Shown in pieces: positions 1-7,297 of a stretch of DNA of 18,081 bases. Each line of letters starts with the position of its first letter. The first letter of the stretch is position 1. The translations under genes and the position numbers were made by a program. This stretch comes from DASYRM01 sp035646375 (GTDB lineage: Bacteria > Acidobacteriota > Vicinamibacteria > Vicinamibacterales > UBA2999). The notes beneath the pieces were generated by a model. It was not told the origin of the DNA. It saw only the letters and a list, made by a program, of their open reading frames with translations, and ran no database searches. The stretch lies in contig DASRPM010000337.1 of NCBI GenBank assembly GCA_035646375.1, positions 1 to 18,081 on the forward strand, written 5' to 3'.

Positions 1-7
1 CCGGCCT

Positions 8-1423
8 CTACTTTCGTTTCCACCTGGTCCCCTGCGGACCGTCTTCCAGGATGATGCCGCGGTCGGCGAGTGACACCCGGATGCCATCGGCGGCGGCGAA
101 ATCGCGGCGGCCGCGCGCGGCCTTGCGCTCCTCGATCAGCCGCTCGATCTCCTCCACCGGCACCGGCGGCTGCGCGTCCTCGGCACGGCGCAGCGCCACC
201 ACGCCCAGCACCTGATCGAACCGCTCGAACGTGTCGCGCACGCGCGCGGCCTCGGCCGCCGACATCTCCTTCGCATCGATGGCGCCGTTGACGTCGCGCA
301 CGAAGTCGAACACGGCGCCGAGGGCGCCGGCCGTGTTGAGGTCGCTCTCGAGCGCGCTCGTGAACCCGGTCTGCGCGGTGGCAATCGCGTCGCCGACGCG
401 CGGGTGCTCGCCGTCGCCGGCCACCGATTCGAGCCGCGTCAGGCAGTTCATGATCCGGCCGATCGACTCCTCGGCCTGGTCCATTCCGGCCCACGTGAAG
501 TTCAGCTGCTTCCGGTAGTGCGACGACAGCAGCAGGTAGCGAAGCGCCGACGGCCGGTAACCCTTCGCGACGATCTCGGGCACCGTGTAGACGTTGCCGA
601 CCGATTTCGACATCTTCTCGTGCTCGACGAACAGGTGCTCCACGTGGAACCAGAAGCGCGAGAACGGCTGCTTCGTCGCCCCTTCGGACTGCGCGATTTC
701 GTTCTCGTGGTGCGGGAAGATCAGGTCCACGCCGCCGGCGTGCAGGTCGATCGGCCCCGGCCCGAGCAGGCGCAGCGCCATCGCCGAGCACTCGAGGTGC
801 CAGCCTGGACGCCCCGGCCCGGTGCCGTAGTCCCATGTGGGCTCACCGGGCTTGGTGGCCTTCCACAGCACGAAGTCGCGCGCGTCGTCCTTGGAGTATT
901 CGTCCACGTCCACGCTGACGCCAGACTTCATGCCGTCGGCGTCGAGATGCGCGAGCCGACCGTAGGTCGGGAGCGACGCGATCTTGAAATAGATCGAGCC
1001 GTCGCGGCGGTAGGTGTGCCCGTTGTGCTCGAGCGCGAGCACCATCTCGCTCATCGCGCGCAGGTTGGGCTCGTCGGTGGCGCGCGGCGTCTCCCGCGGC
1101 GGCTCGAGACCGAGGCACGCCGAGTCGGCGCGAAACGCCTCGATCCACGGCTCGGTGTAGTCGCGCAGCGAGGCGCCGGCCTTGGCCGCGCCGGCAATCG
1201 TCTTGTCGTCCACGTCCGTGTAGTTCAGGACGTCCTTCACCTGGTGCCCGCAGACGTACTTCAGCGCGCGGCGCAGGACGTCGAAGCAGACGAAGGTGCG
1301 GAAGTTGCCGATGTGGCCGCGCGCGTAGACGGTGAGGCCGCAGGCGTACATCCGCACGGTGTTGTCGCGCTCGGGGGCAAACGGCTCCTCCTGACGCGAC
1401 AGCGTGTTGTAGAGGCGCAGCAT
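8..1423 (-). CDS. cysS: Cysteinyl-tRNA synthetase
   Basis: Charges tRNA-Cys with cysteine in the cytoplasm (class I aminoacyl-tRNA synthetase). At 471 aa it is the usual full length. Seen: the first signature is HIGN at residues 37-40, the second is KMSKS at 270-274. The zinc ligands expected of the family are present as Cys28 (YACGLTVY), the Cys of WHLECSAMA and the His pair of FPHHENEIAQSEG, which also binds the substrate cysteine. The C-terminal region is rich in Arg/Lys and Glu, as expected for the tRNA-binding end. The ATG at 1421-1423 begins directly with the typical MLRLYNTLS opening. No good ribosome binding site precedes it, so translation may depend on coupling to the small gene 10 nt upstream. 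It is the last gene of the DUF1844-MBL-ribF-84aa-cysS operon. No anomaly seen; identification is very secure. Confidence 0.98.
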   Translation of the reverse strand: MLRLYNTLSRQEEPFAPERDNTVRMYACGLTVYARGHIGNFRTFVCFDVLRRALKYVCGHQVKDVLNYTDVDDKTIAGAAKAGASLRDYTEPWIEAFRADSACLGLEPPRETPRATDEPNLRAMSEMVLALEHNGHTYRRDGSIYFKIASLPTYGRLAHLDADGMKSGVSVDVDEYSKDDARDFVLWKATKPGEPTWDYGTGPGRPGWHLECSAMALRLLGPGPIDLHAGGVDLIFPHHENEIAQSEGATKQPFSRFWFHVEHLFVEHEKMSKSVGNVYTVPEIVAKGYRPSALRYLLLSSHYRKQLNFTWAGMDQAEESIGRIMNCLTRLESVAGDGEHPRVGDAIATAQTGFTSALESDLNTAGALGAVFDFVRDVNGAIDAKEMSAAEAARVRDTFERFDQVLGVVALRRAEDAQPPVPVEEIERLIEERKAARGRRDFAAADGIRVSLADRGIILEDGPQGTRWKRK

Positions 1424-1433
1424 TCGTGCAGGG

Positions 1434-1688
1434 TCAGAGCGCCAGGGACATCGTGCGGCCGGCGGCGTCGAGCTGAATCGACTCGTTGTTCACGTGCACC
1501 TTGATCGGCGGCTGCGACGTGTCCGCGAAACAGCCGCGCACGAATTCGTCGGCGGAGGCCGCCATGGCGGTCGCGGCAGCCTCGTCGCGGCCGGCGTCTT
1601 TGGCCGCCTGGCGCACGATGTCGGTGATGATCCGCGCCAGCCGCCCGTCACACGGGCACGACAAGTTGAAATCGAACGTTCCGGTCAT
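1434..1688 (-). CDS. Small protein of unknown function (84 aa)
   Basis: I do not recognise this family with certainty. It is accepted as a real gene because a strong ribosome binding site, TAGGAG, sits 3 nt before its ATG and overlaps the ribF stop codon (TAG). It also fits between ribF and cysS with gaps of only 6 and 10 nt. The protein is soluble with no signal peptide: a short N-terminal strand with an SCPC motif (Cys11, Cys13), a helical middle (residues about 15-50) ending in FVRGC (a third Cys), then two short strands to the end. The layout, a strand, then DGRLARIITDIVRQ, then an acidic helix, loosely recalls the N-terminal part of RsbW-like GHKL ATPases. It is far too short to hold the ATP lid, and that resemblance is weak inference. 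The closely spaced cysteines could bind a metal, but nothing proves it. Confidence 0.8.
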   Translation of the reverse strand: MTGTFDFNLSCPCDGRLARIITDIVRQAAKDAGRDEAAATAMAASADEFVRGCFADTSQPPIKVHVNNESIQLDAAGRTMSLAL

Positions 1689-1694
1689 GCGCTC

Positions 1695-2630
1695 CTAGAC
1701 CGCCAGCCGTGTGAAGAGCCGCTCCGCCCGCCGCTTGTCGGCGTCGATCTGCGCCCGCAGCGCGTCAACGTCCTCGAAGCGGCGCTCGTCGCGCAGCCGC
1801 TGGACGAACGCCAGGCGCACGGTTTGGCCATACAGGTTTCCCGAGTAATCCAGCACGTGTGTTTCGATGGTCGGCGTCGTCTCACCGAACGTGGGGCGCA
1901 TCCCGATGTTGGTCACCCCGCCGTGCACCACGCCGTCGATCGTCATGATAGTTGCGTACACGCCGTTTGGCGGCACCAGTTCGTTCTGGGTCGCCAGATT
2001 GGCAGTCGGAAACCCCAGTTCCCGCCCCCGGCGCTTCCCTTCCACGATGGTCCCGTCCACGTAATACGCGCGGCCGAGGAGGGCCGCCGCTTCGTCCATC
2101 CGCGCTTCCGCCACCAGGCGGCGGATGCGGGTGCTGCTCACTACGAAGTCCTTGTAGCGCACCGGATCGATCTTGTCGGCGCGGAAGCCGTAGGACTGGC
2201 CGAGACCGCGCAACACGCTGAAGGTTCCGGTCCGCTCGTGTCCAAACAGGAAGTTGGCGCCGACCCACACCTCCGACACCCGCAGCCAGTCCACCAGCAC
2301 CTGGCGCACGAACGTGTCGGCGTCCCACTGCGACAGTTCCCGCGTGAACCGCACCACGGCCACGCACTGCACGCCGGCGCGGTGCAGCGCCTCGAGGCGC
2401 TGGGCCTTGGTCATGAGCAGCGGCGGCGCCTTGTCCGGACGCACGATTCGCGGCGGATGCGGATCGAACGTCATGGCCATCGGCGTGCCGCCGTGCTCGG
2501 CGGCGCCGCGCTTCACGCGTTCGATGATCTTGAGGTGGCCCCGGTGGAGGCCGTCGAAGTTGCCGAGCGCGATCACCGGGTGCACCAGCCAGGATGGCCG
2601 GGAGTCGTCGGGGAAGTGGATGGTCTCCAT
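1695..2630 (-). CDS. ribF: Bifunctional riboflavin kinase / FAD synthetase
   Basis: Phosphorylates riboflavin to FMN and adenylylates FMN to FAD in the cytoplasm. At 311 aa it is the normal two-domain length. Seen: the N-terminal nucleotidyltransferase domain (about residues 15-180) carries GNFDG at 23-27 followed by HRGH (His29, His32), then TFDPHPP, FLFGHERTG and SSTRIR. The C-terminal kinase domain (about 185-305) carries GRELGFPTANL, PPNGVYA, TNIGMRPTF and ETHVLD. All expected motifs of both activities are intact. The ATG directly follows the stop codon of the upstream hydrolase gene (TGAATG), so translation is probably coupled. No FMN riboswitch lies upstream, as expected for an internal operon gene. 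Its own stop codon forms part of the ribosome binding site of the next gene. Confidence 0.97.
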   Translation of the reverse strand: METIHFPDDSRPSWLVHPVIALGNFDGLHRGHLKIIERVKRGAAEHGGTPMAMTFDPHPPRIVRPDKAPPLLMTKAQRLEALHRAGVQCVAVVRFTRELSQWDADTFVRQVLVDWLRVSEVWVGANFLFGHERTGTFSVLRGLGQSYGFRADKIDPVRYKDFVVSSTRIRRLVAEARMDEAAALLGRAYYVDGTIVEGKRRGRELGFPTANLATQNELVPPNGVYATIMTIDGVVHGGVTNIGMRPTFGETTPTIETHVLDYSGNLYGQTVRLAFVQRLRDERRFEDVDALRAQIDADKRRAERLFTRLAV

Positions 2631-3422
2631 TCACTCCACGTCGACGTCAACGTCGAGCACAAGGCCATCATATGCCAGCTCGACGCCCGCCGGCAGCTTG
2701 GCGCTCGTGGCCGCATGCCCCAGGTCGTGCGTCATGTGCGTGAGGAAGGCGCGGCGGGGAGCCACCTTCTCGATCACGGCCACGGCTTCGGCCACCGTGA
2801 AGTGGGTCGGGTGCGGACGGGTGCGGAGCGCGTCCACGACCAGCGTGTCCACGCCGGCGAGCAGCGGCCATGCCGCGTCGTCGAGGCGATTGCAGTCGGT
2901 GAGGTACGCAAAGCGCCCGAAGCGGAAACCGAGCACCGGCATCTTGCCGTGCCACAGCGGAATGGGCACCACACGCACGCCGCCGAGCACGAGCGGCCCC
3001 TCGATCAGGTGCGACGAGAGCTGCGGAACGCCGCCGCCCAGCCGCGGCGTCGTGTCGAAGACGTAATGAAACGTCCGGCGGATGTGATCCCACGTGGGCT
3101 GGGTGGCGTAGCACTGCACGGCCGCGCCCTGCACGGCGTTGAAGCGGCGCAGCTCGTCGAGCCCCAGGATGTGATCGGCGTGGCTGTGCGTATAGATCAC
3201 GGCGTCCACGCGGGTGATGCGGTGCGTGAGGGCCTGCTGCCGCAGGTCGGGCGACGTGTCCACGAGGATACGCTGGCGATCCGGCACGTCCACGTAGATC
3301 GAGGTGCGGAGCCGGCTGTCCCGCGGATCGGTGGAGCGGCAGACGGCACACTCGCACGCGATCATCGGCACCCCGTGCGACGTCCCGGTGCCGAGAAAAG
3401 TGACGCGAGCGGGAACGGTCAA
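2631..3422 (-). CDS. PhnP-like metallo-beta-lactamase-fold hydrolase
   Basis: Predicted cytoplasmic metal-dependent phosphodiesterase of the metallo-beta-lactamase superfamily, closest in layout to PhnP (cyclic phosphate phosphodiesterase). The true substrate is unknown. Seen: the opening TFLGTGTSHGVP; a CxCxxC cluster (Cys23, Cys25, Cys28) matching the structural zinc site known in E. coli PhnP; the metal-binding THSHADH with His79, His81, Asp83 and His84; an LTDCN segment with the bridging Asp; and THMTHDLGH near the C-terminus. No other phosphonate (phn) genes are present, so a role in phosphonate breakdown is not supported. The start is TTG at 3420-3422, sharing TTGA with the stop of the upstream DUF1844 gene (4-nt overlap). 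No better in-frame start precedes the conserved first strand. The protein ends in an acidic VDVDVE tail. Confidence 0.9.
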   Translation of the reverse strand: MTVPARVTFLGTGTSHGVPMIACECAVCRSTDPRDSRLRTSIYVDVPDRQRILVDTSPDLRQQALTHRITRVDAVIYTHSHADHILGLDELRRFNAVQGAAVQCYATQPTWDHIRRTFHYVFDTTPRLGGGVPQLSSHLIEGPLVLGGVRVVPIPLWHGKMPVLGFRFGRFAYLTDCNRLDDAAWPLLAGVDTLVVDALRTRPHPTHFTVAEAVAVIEKVAPRRAFLTHMTHDLGHAATSAKLPAGVELAYDGLVLDVDVDVE

Positions 3423-3739
3423 GGGAGGATGATGCGGGACTCCGGCGCCGCGCCGGCGCGCGACACCTCGACGAACCGCATCCGCAGCTCGTAGAGCACC
3501 TGATCGATCAGCTGGCGCTCCTCTGCCGAGAGATTGCCCCGCGTCTTCTCCTCGAGCATCGCCAGGATGTCGATCATCTGCTGCGCGAGCGGAAGGTTGG
3601 GCGGGTGATGTTCGCCGGTGTTGGGGTCGGCGACGTCGCCGAAGTGCACTGCCGCGGTGTGCACCAGCGACAACACGAACGACGCGAAGTTGATGTTGGA
3701 CGCGTTCGAACCAGAGATGTCGTTGGACTCGTCGCTCAT
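3419..3739 (-). CDS. DUF1844 domain-containing protein
   Basis: Small protein (106 aa) of the DUF1844 family (PF08899), of unknown function and common in Acidobacteria, Deltaproteobacteria and Planctomycetes. Seen: a polar Ser/Asn-rich start, then the family pattern FASFVLSLVHTAAVHFG, PNLPLAQQMIDILAMLEEKT, GNLSAEE and VLYELRMRFVEV, which predicts a short helical protein. An in-frame GTG 15 codons further upstream would lengthen it to 121 aa. That extension (Gly/Ala/Arg, through a perfect hairpin) is not conserved-looking, so the ATG at 3737-3739 is preferred. Ribosome binding is weak, with only a GGCGGC stretch 10 nt upstream. It is the first gene of the five-gene minus-strand operon and overlaps the hydrolase gene by 4 nt, so this product should be made together with the PhnP-like enzyme and RibF. 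What it contributes is not known. Confidence 0.9.
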   Translation of the reverse strand: MSDESNDISGSNASNINFASFVLSLVHTAAVHFGDVADPNTGEHHPPNLPLAQQMIDILAMLEEKTRGNLSAEERQLIDQVLYELRMRFVEVSRAGAAPESRIILP

Positions 3740-3763
3740 CGGTTTTTTAGCCGCCCCGCTGCC

Positions 3764-3782
3764 GCCCGCCCGAAGGGCGGGC
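3764..3782. repeat. Perfect 8-bp palindrome with 3-nt loop
   Basis: GCCCGCCC (3764-3771), GAA loop, GGGCGGGC (3775-3782) form a perfect hairpin. On the minus strand it lies in the probable 5' leader of the DUF1844 operon, 25 nt before its start codon. There is no run of T after it on either strand, so it is not a standard intrinsic terminator. It shares the short-loop design of the larger palindrome next to it. Confidence 0.75.
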
Positions 3783-3797
3783 AATTAAGCACTGTTC

Positions 3798-3847
3798 TCT
3801 AGCGAGGCGGAGCCTCTTCCCCGCCTCCGAGGCGAAGCCTCGCTAGA
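3798..3847. repeat. Nested inverted repeat between DUF1844 and mazG
   Basis: Left arm 3798-3816 and right arm 3829-3847 are inverted copies matching at 16 of 19 positions, separated by 12 nt. Each arm is itself a small hairpin: GAGGC-GGA-GCCTC on the left and GAGGC-GAA-GCCTC on the right. The three arm mismatches are exactly the two 3-nt loops, so the element can fold either as one long stem or as two small hairpins. It fills the divergent intergenic region and looks like a REP-type extragenic palindrome. No transposase is nearby. Confidence 0.75.
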
Positions 3848-3860
3848 GTAGCATTTTCGG

Positions 3861-4688
3861 ATGATCGCCACGCCCGGCTCGAGCTTTGAACGCCTCGTCG
3901 AAATCATGCGCCGCCTGCGCGCGCCCGACGGCTGCCCGTGGGACCGCGAGCAGACGCCGGCGTCGCTTCGGCCGTTCGTGCTCGAGGAGACCTACGAGGT
4001 GCTGGAAGCCATCGAGCACGGCACGCCGCAGGATCTGTGCGAAGAGCTGGGAGATTTTCTTTTCGAGGCCGTGTTCCTGGCGCGCATGCACGAGGAAGCG
4101 GGGCACTTCTCGATCGGCGACGTCGTGGAGGGAATTGCCGACAAGCTGGTCCGTCGCCATCCGCACGTGTTCGAACGCGACGAGTCGGAGGGCGCGCTGA
4201 CGAGCGGGCAGGTGATCGAGCGCTGGGAAGCGCTGAAAGCGCGCGAACGCGCACTGGCCGGGAAGACGACGCCCGAGAAGGCCAAGACGAAGACGGCGCT
4301 GAGCGGCGTGCCGAAGACGCTGCCGTCGCTGCTGCGCGCCTACGAGCTCAGCTCGCGGGCGGCCGCCGTGGGCTTCGACTGGGCCAAGGCCAGCGACGTG
4401 CTCGACAAGATCGACGAAGAGGTGGCGGAGCTGCGCCGCGAGGTCGAGGCGGGCGCCACCGGAGACCTGTCGCGCGCCGAGGACGAAATGGGCGACCTGC
4501 TCTTCTCCATCGCCAACCTGTCGCGGAAGCTCGGCGTCGAGCCCGAAGCGGCGCTCCGCCGCGCCGGCGACAAGTTCAGCACGCGGTTCGGCCAGATGGA
4601 AGCCGCGCTCGGCGCGCGCGGCGTGTCGCTGACGGACGCGTCGCTCGAAGAGATGGAAGCGGAATGGCAGGAGGCAAAACGGTCGTAG
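3861..4688 (+). CDS. mazG: Nucleoside triphosphate pyrophosphohydrolase MazG
   Basis: Hydrolyses (d)NTPs to the monophosphate and pyrophosphate in the cytoplasm, a house-cleaning role that removes non-canonical nucleotides and, in E. coli, tempers the stringent response. At 275 aa it has the full two-domain length. Seen: the opening GCPWDREQTP (residues 24-33), the first metal-binding set EETYE (42-46) with EELGD (61-65), and a second MazG domain from about residue 183 with DEEVAELRREV and EDEMGDLLFS. The second copy keeps both acidic motifs, as in the active C-terminal domain of E. coli MazG. The start ATG at 3861 has no ribosome binding site. A weak -10-like TAGAGT at 3844-3849 lies 11 nt before it, so a very short leader is possible. 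The gene is single, diverges from the DUF1844 operon and converges on comEC. Confidence 0.96.
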   Translation: MIATPGSSFERLVEIMRRLRAPDGCPWDREQTPASLRPFVLEETYEVLEAIEHGTPQDLCEELGDFLFEAVFLARMHEEAGHFSIGDVVEGIADKLVRRHPHVFERDESEGALTSGQVIERWEALKARERALAGKTTPEKAKTKTALSGVPKTLPSLLRAYELSSRAAAVGFDWAKASDVLDKIDEEVAELRREVEAGATGDLSRAEDEMGDLLFSIANLSRKLGVEPEAALRRAGDKFSTRFGQMEAALGARGVSLTDASLEEMEAEWQEAKRS

Positions 4689-4729
4689 GGGCCGCCTTCA
4701 GGCGGCCCAGGGCCGGCTAAAGCCGGCCC
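4689..4729. terminator. Double hairpin at convergent mazG/comEC ends
   Basis: Two perfect 8-bp hairpins sit side by side. The first is GGGCCGCC-TTCA-GGCGGCCC (4689-4708) and the second is GGGCCGGC-TAAA-GCCGGCCC (4710-4729). The first begins one base after the mazG stop codon. The comEC stop codon (4717-4719 on the minus strand) falls inside the second. The position between convergent genes suggests a bidirectional transcription stop, but there is no T-run on either side. It may instead be an extragenic palindromic repeat that also blocks read-through. Structure is certain, function is inferred. Confidence 0.65.
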
Positions 4730-7155
4730 CCACGACGGAAGGTTTTCCAGCGTAGCGAACGGCCATCGGTGTCGATCGTGATCTGGCCGTCGCGATCGGT
4801 GCGGAGAACACGAGCGCCGGCCCGATCGAGGCGGTCGAGTACGTCACGAGTGGGATGCCCGAAAGCATTTCCGCGACCGGCGCTGATGACGGCGAGCTGC
4901 GGCCGCCACGCGTCGAGGAGCTCCTGGCTGGTTGACGTCCGGCTGCCGTGATGCGCCACCTTCAGCACACGGATCGGCGCCGGCGTGAGCTGCGGCGCCA
5001 GGGCACGCTCCACCTCGGCGCTGATGTCGCCCGCCAGCAACACCGCCACGTCACCGTAGACCACCTCCACCACCACCGAGTCGTCGTTGCGCACGCGCGG
5101 ACGCTCCCAATCCGGTTCTGGCGGGTGCAGCACGCGCAGGCGCGCGCGGCCCACCGTCATCGTGCGGCCGCCGCGGACATATCGGACGCCGACACGCCGG
5201 GCATCCAGGTCCGCGAGCAGTTCGTTCCCGGCCGCGTGGCGCGGCACCCGGATGCCGAACCACACGTCGCCCACGGGCATGCTCGCGAGCACGCCGGGCG
5301 CTCCCCCCAGGTGATCCGGATCGCCGTGCGTGATGACGAGCGTCGAGAGCCGCGTCACATCCCGCGCCCAGAGGGCCGGCGCCACCACGCGCCTGCCGAT
5401 GTCGAGCCGGCTGCCGAACGGGCTGCCGCCGGCGTCGACGAGCACCGGCAGCCCGCCAGGCGGTTCGAGAAGTATCGCCTCGGCCTGCCCCACGTCGAGG
5501 ACCGTCAGGCGTAGCTGCTCCGGCAATTGCGGCGTCCGGCGCCAGAACGCCGCGAACCCGCCGAAGGCGATGACCACCGCCGTCGCCACGCACACGACCG
5601 CACCCGCCGCGCGCGCCCGACGAGGGCCGCGACACGCGACGGCCAGGGCGGCGTAGTAGAGCGCGACGACGGCCCACGGTGGTGGCGGCGCCCGCCCGGT
5701 GACCCATGGCGCGGCCTCGGCGAGCGACGCCGCGCCGAGCAGCAGCCTCACGCCCGCGTCCGCCGCCCACGCCGCCACCGAGGCACCCATGCCGGCCAGG
5801 TCGCCCGCGACCACCGCGAGCCCCGCGAGCTGCCCCACCGTCATCGCGGGCACGGCGGCGAGGTTCAGCACGATGCCGGCCAGCGACACCTGCGCGAAGA
5901 CAATCGCCTGCACCGGCAGCAGCACGGCTTCGACGGCCAGCGACGCACCGATCGACTGCAGGAGCCAGCGCACCGGCGCCGGCGCGGCCGACCGCCGCGT
6001 CGCGCTGGCCAGCGCCAGCAGCGCGGACGCAGCCCCGAAGGTGAGCACGAAGCCGACGTCCCGCAGATCGAGCGGCCACACGACCAGCAACCCGGCGCAC
6101 GCCATCGCCGCCGCCTGCCACGCCGGGGCGCGGTGATCGACCGCGCGGGCGCCGAGATACAACACGGCCACCATCACCGCCCGGCGGACAGAGGGCCCCG
6201 ACACCACCACGGCCGCGTACGCGAGCAGCACGGCGAGCGTCAACACCGCCGCGGCGCGAGGACCCAGACCCGCCCCGCGGCACAGAGCCGACACCAGGAC
6301 GACGAAGACCGCGATGTTGCCGCCGGAGATGGCGATGACGTGGTAGGTGCCCGAGATCTGCAGCTGTTCGCGGACCTCGTCCGGAATCGCGGCACGGTCA
6401 CCGATCAGCACGGCGGTCACCAGCGCCGCGGACGTGGGATTGCGCCTGCCCACCCACCGCTCGATGGCCCGCCTGATGCGCGCCCGTGACGCCGCGGCCA
6501 GCTCGTCGAGCCACGTGCCGCGCTCCACAATCTCGACGAGCAGCGCGCTCTTCACCGTCCCGAGCAGCGTGGTGCCGTCGAGCGCGAGGTCCTGCTCGAA
6601 GTCCGGCACGCCGTCGTTCAGGTAGCGCGCCCGGCGGCGGAACGTGACTGGCGCCTCGATGGTCCGGCCGGCCCGCCACTCCGACGCCCGCTCGCCCGAT
6701 GTGGCTCCGCTCACGGACAGCACGGCGCCGCCGGACACGTCCCGCCAGTCATCGCCGACGCGTATCGCGCGCACGTCGACCGTGAGGCTCACGAAGCCGT
6801 CTCGGAGCGCGGCATCCTCGTTGATGCGCGCACGAGTCGGCACCGGCGCGTGAGGGCCGCCGGGCCCCAGGGAGCTCAGCGCGAAGCCCCCGTGCTCGGC
6901 ATCGAGCACGCGCCTGAGCGTTGTATCGAGCGCACGCTCGCGAGCCTGCGCGCCGCTGGCCGCGCCGCATGCGGCGAACCCCGCGATCAGTGCGGCCGTC
7001 GTGACGCGGGGCCAGTTGTACGACCAGGCCACCGTGGCCACCACGATGGCGGCGAGCATCGGCACCAGGAACACCCACGCGTCCCACGGCGATGCGAGCG
7101 CCACCAGGATGCCCGCGACGAGCGAGAGCGCCGGGATCACGCCAACCGAAGACAC
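4717..7155 (-). CDS. comEC: ComEC/Rec2 family DNA uptake channel protein
   Basis: Inner-membrane protein that moves single-stranded DNA into the cytoplasm during natural transformation. At 812 aa it has the complete three-part layout. Seen: N-terminal membrane segments and a soluble DUF4131-like region (about residues 1-200). Next comes the Competence domain with many hydrophobic helices (about 230-510), including the family signature YHVIAISGGN with His272. Last is a periplasmic metallo-beta-lactamase-like domain (about 545-790) with LDVGQAEAIL, THGDPDHLGG (His610, Asp612, Asp614, His615), LLAGDIS and VAHHGSRTS. The metal-binding residues are kept, as in ComEC proteins thought to degrade the non-transported strand. 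The start used is GTG at 7155; another in-frame GTG five codons later is equally possible, as neither has a clear ribosome binding site. No comEA or pilus genes are in the window, so competence itself is not shown. Confidence 0.94.
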   Translation of the reverse strand: MSSVGVIPALSLVAGILVALASPWDAWVFLVPMLAAIVVATVAWSYNWPRVTTAALIAGFAACGAASGAQARERALDTTLRRVLDAEHGGFALSSLGPGGPHAPVPTRARINEDAALRDGFVSLTVDVRAIRVGDDWRDVSGGAVLSVSGATSGERASEWRAGRTIEAPVTFRRRARYLNDGVPDFEQDLALDGTTLLGTVKSALLVEIVERGTWLDELAAASRARIRRAIERWVGRRNPTSAALVTAVLIGDRAAIPDEVREQLQISGTYHVIAISGGNIAVFVVLVSALCRGAGLGPRAAAVLTLAVLLAYAAVVVSGPSVRRAVMVAVLYLGARAVDHRAPAWQAAAMACAGLLVVWPLDLRDVGFVLTFGAASALLALASATRRSAAPAPVRWLLQSIGASLAVEAVLLPVQAIVFAQVSLAGIVLNLAAVPAMTVGQLAGLAVVAGDLAGMGASVAAWAADAGVRLLLGAASLAEAAPWVTGRAPPPPWAVVALYYAALAVACRGPRRARAAGAVVCVATAVVIAFGGFAAFWRRTPQLPEQLRLTVLDVGQAEAILLEPPGGLPVLVDAGGSPFGSRLDIGRRVVAPALWARDVTRLSTLVITHGDPDHLGGAPGVLASMPVGDVWFGIRVPRHAAGNELLADLDARRVGVRYVRGGRTMTVGRARLRVLHPPEPDWERPRVRNDDSVVVEVVYGDVAVLLAGDISAEVERALAPQLTPAPIRVLKVAHHGSRTSTSQELLDAWRPQLAVISAGRGNAFGHPTRDVLDRLDRAGARVLRTDRDGQITIDTDGRSLRWKTFRRGGRL

Positions 7156-7240
7156 CCTCGAGCCGCGTGCAAGACCACTCGCGCGCGCAAAGTCCAGTGA
7201 ACGGCGATCGAGCGTGAGGTGGCCGGAGGATTCTGCGACT

Positions 7241-7254
7241 CTCGCTCGAGCGAG
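7241..7254. repeat. 14-bp perfect palindrome upstream of comEC
   Basis: CTCGCTCGAGCGAG reads the same on both strands. It lies 86 nt upstream of the comEC start, in the 135-nt gap after the DUF2071 gene. It could be an operator for a dimeric regulator or a remnant of a repeat. Nothing in the sequence decides. The rest of this gap (7156-7240) shows no convincing promoter. Confidence 0.45.
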
Positions 7255-7270
7255 CGAGGCAGTTCTTGCC

Positions 7271-7297
7271 TAAGCCTTAAGCCCTAAGCCTTAAGCC
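7271..7297. repeat. 7-nt tandem repeat after DUF2071 gene
   Basis: Nearly four copies of a heptamer, TAAGCCT or TAAGCCC on the plus strand. In the transcribed (minus) direction they read GGCTTAA, GGCTTAG, GGCTTAA, GGCTTA. The first unit contains the last Ala codon and the TAA stop of the DUF2071 gene, so the array starts inside the coding end and runs into the gap before comEC. Confidence 0.85.

Noticed and set aside
2631..3422. Assignment of the hydrolase to phosphonate breakdown (phnP)
   Set aside because: The fold and zinc-site cysteines resemble PhnP, but no other phn gene is nearby and the neighbours are DUF1844 and ribF.
1494..3494. A 666-codon open frame on the plus strand opposite ribF and the hydrolase gene
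   Set aside because: Same composition artefact: antisense to ribF, the hydrolase and the 84-aa gene, with no domain pattern.
3740..3784. A 15-codon N-terminal extension of the DUF1844 protein
   Set aside because: It is encoded by the perfect palindrome at 3764-3782 and does not match the family start; the ATG at 3739 fits better.
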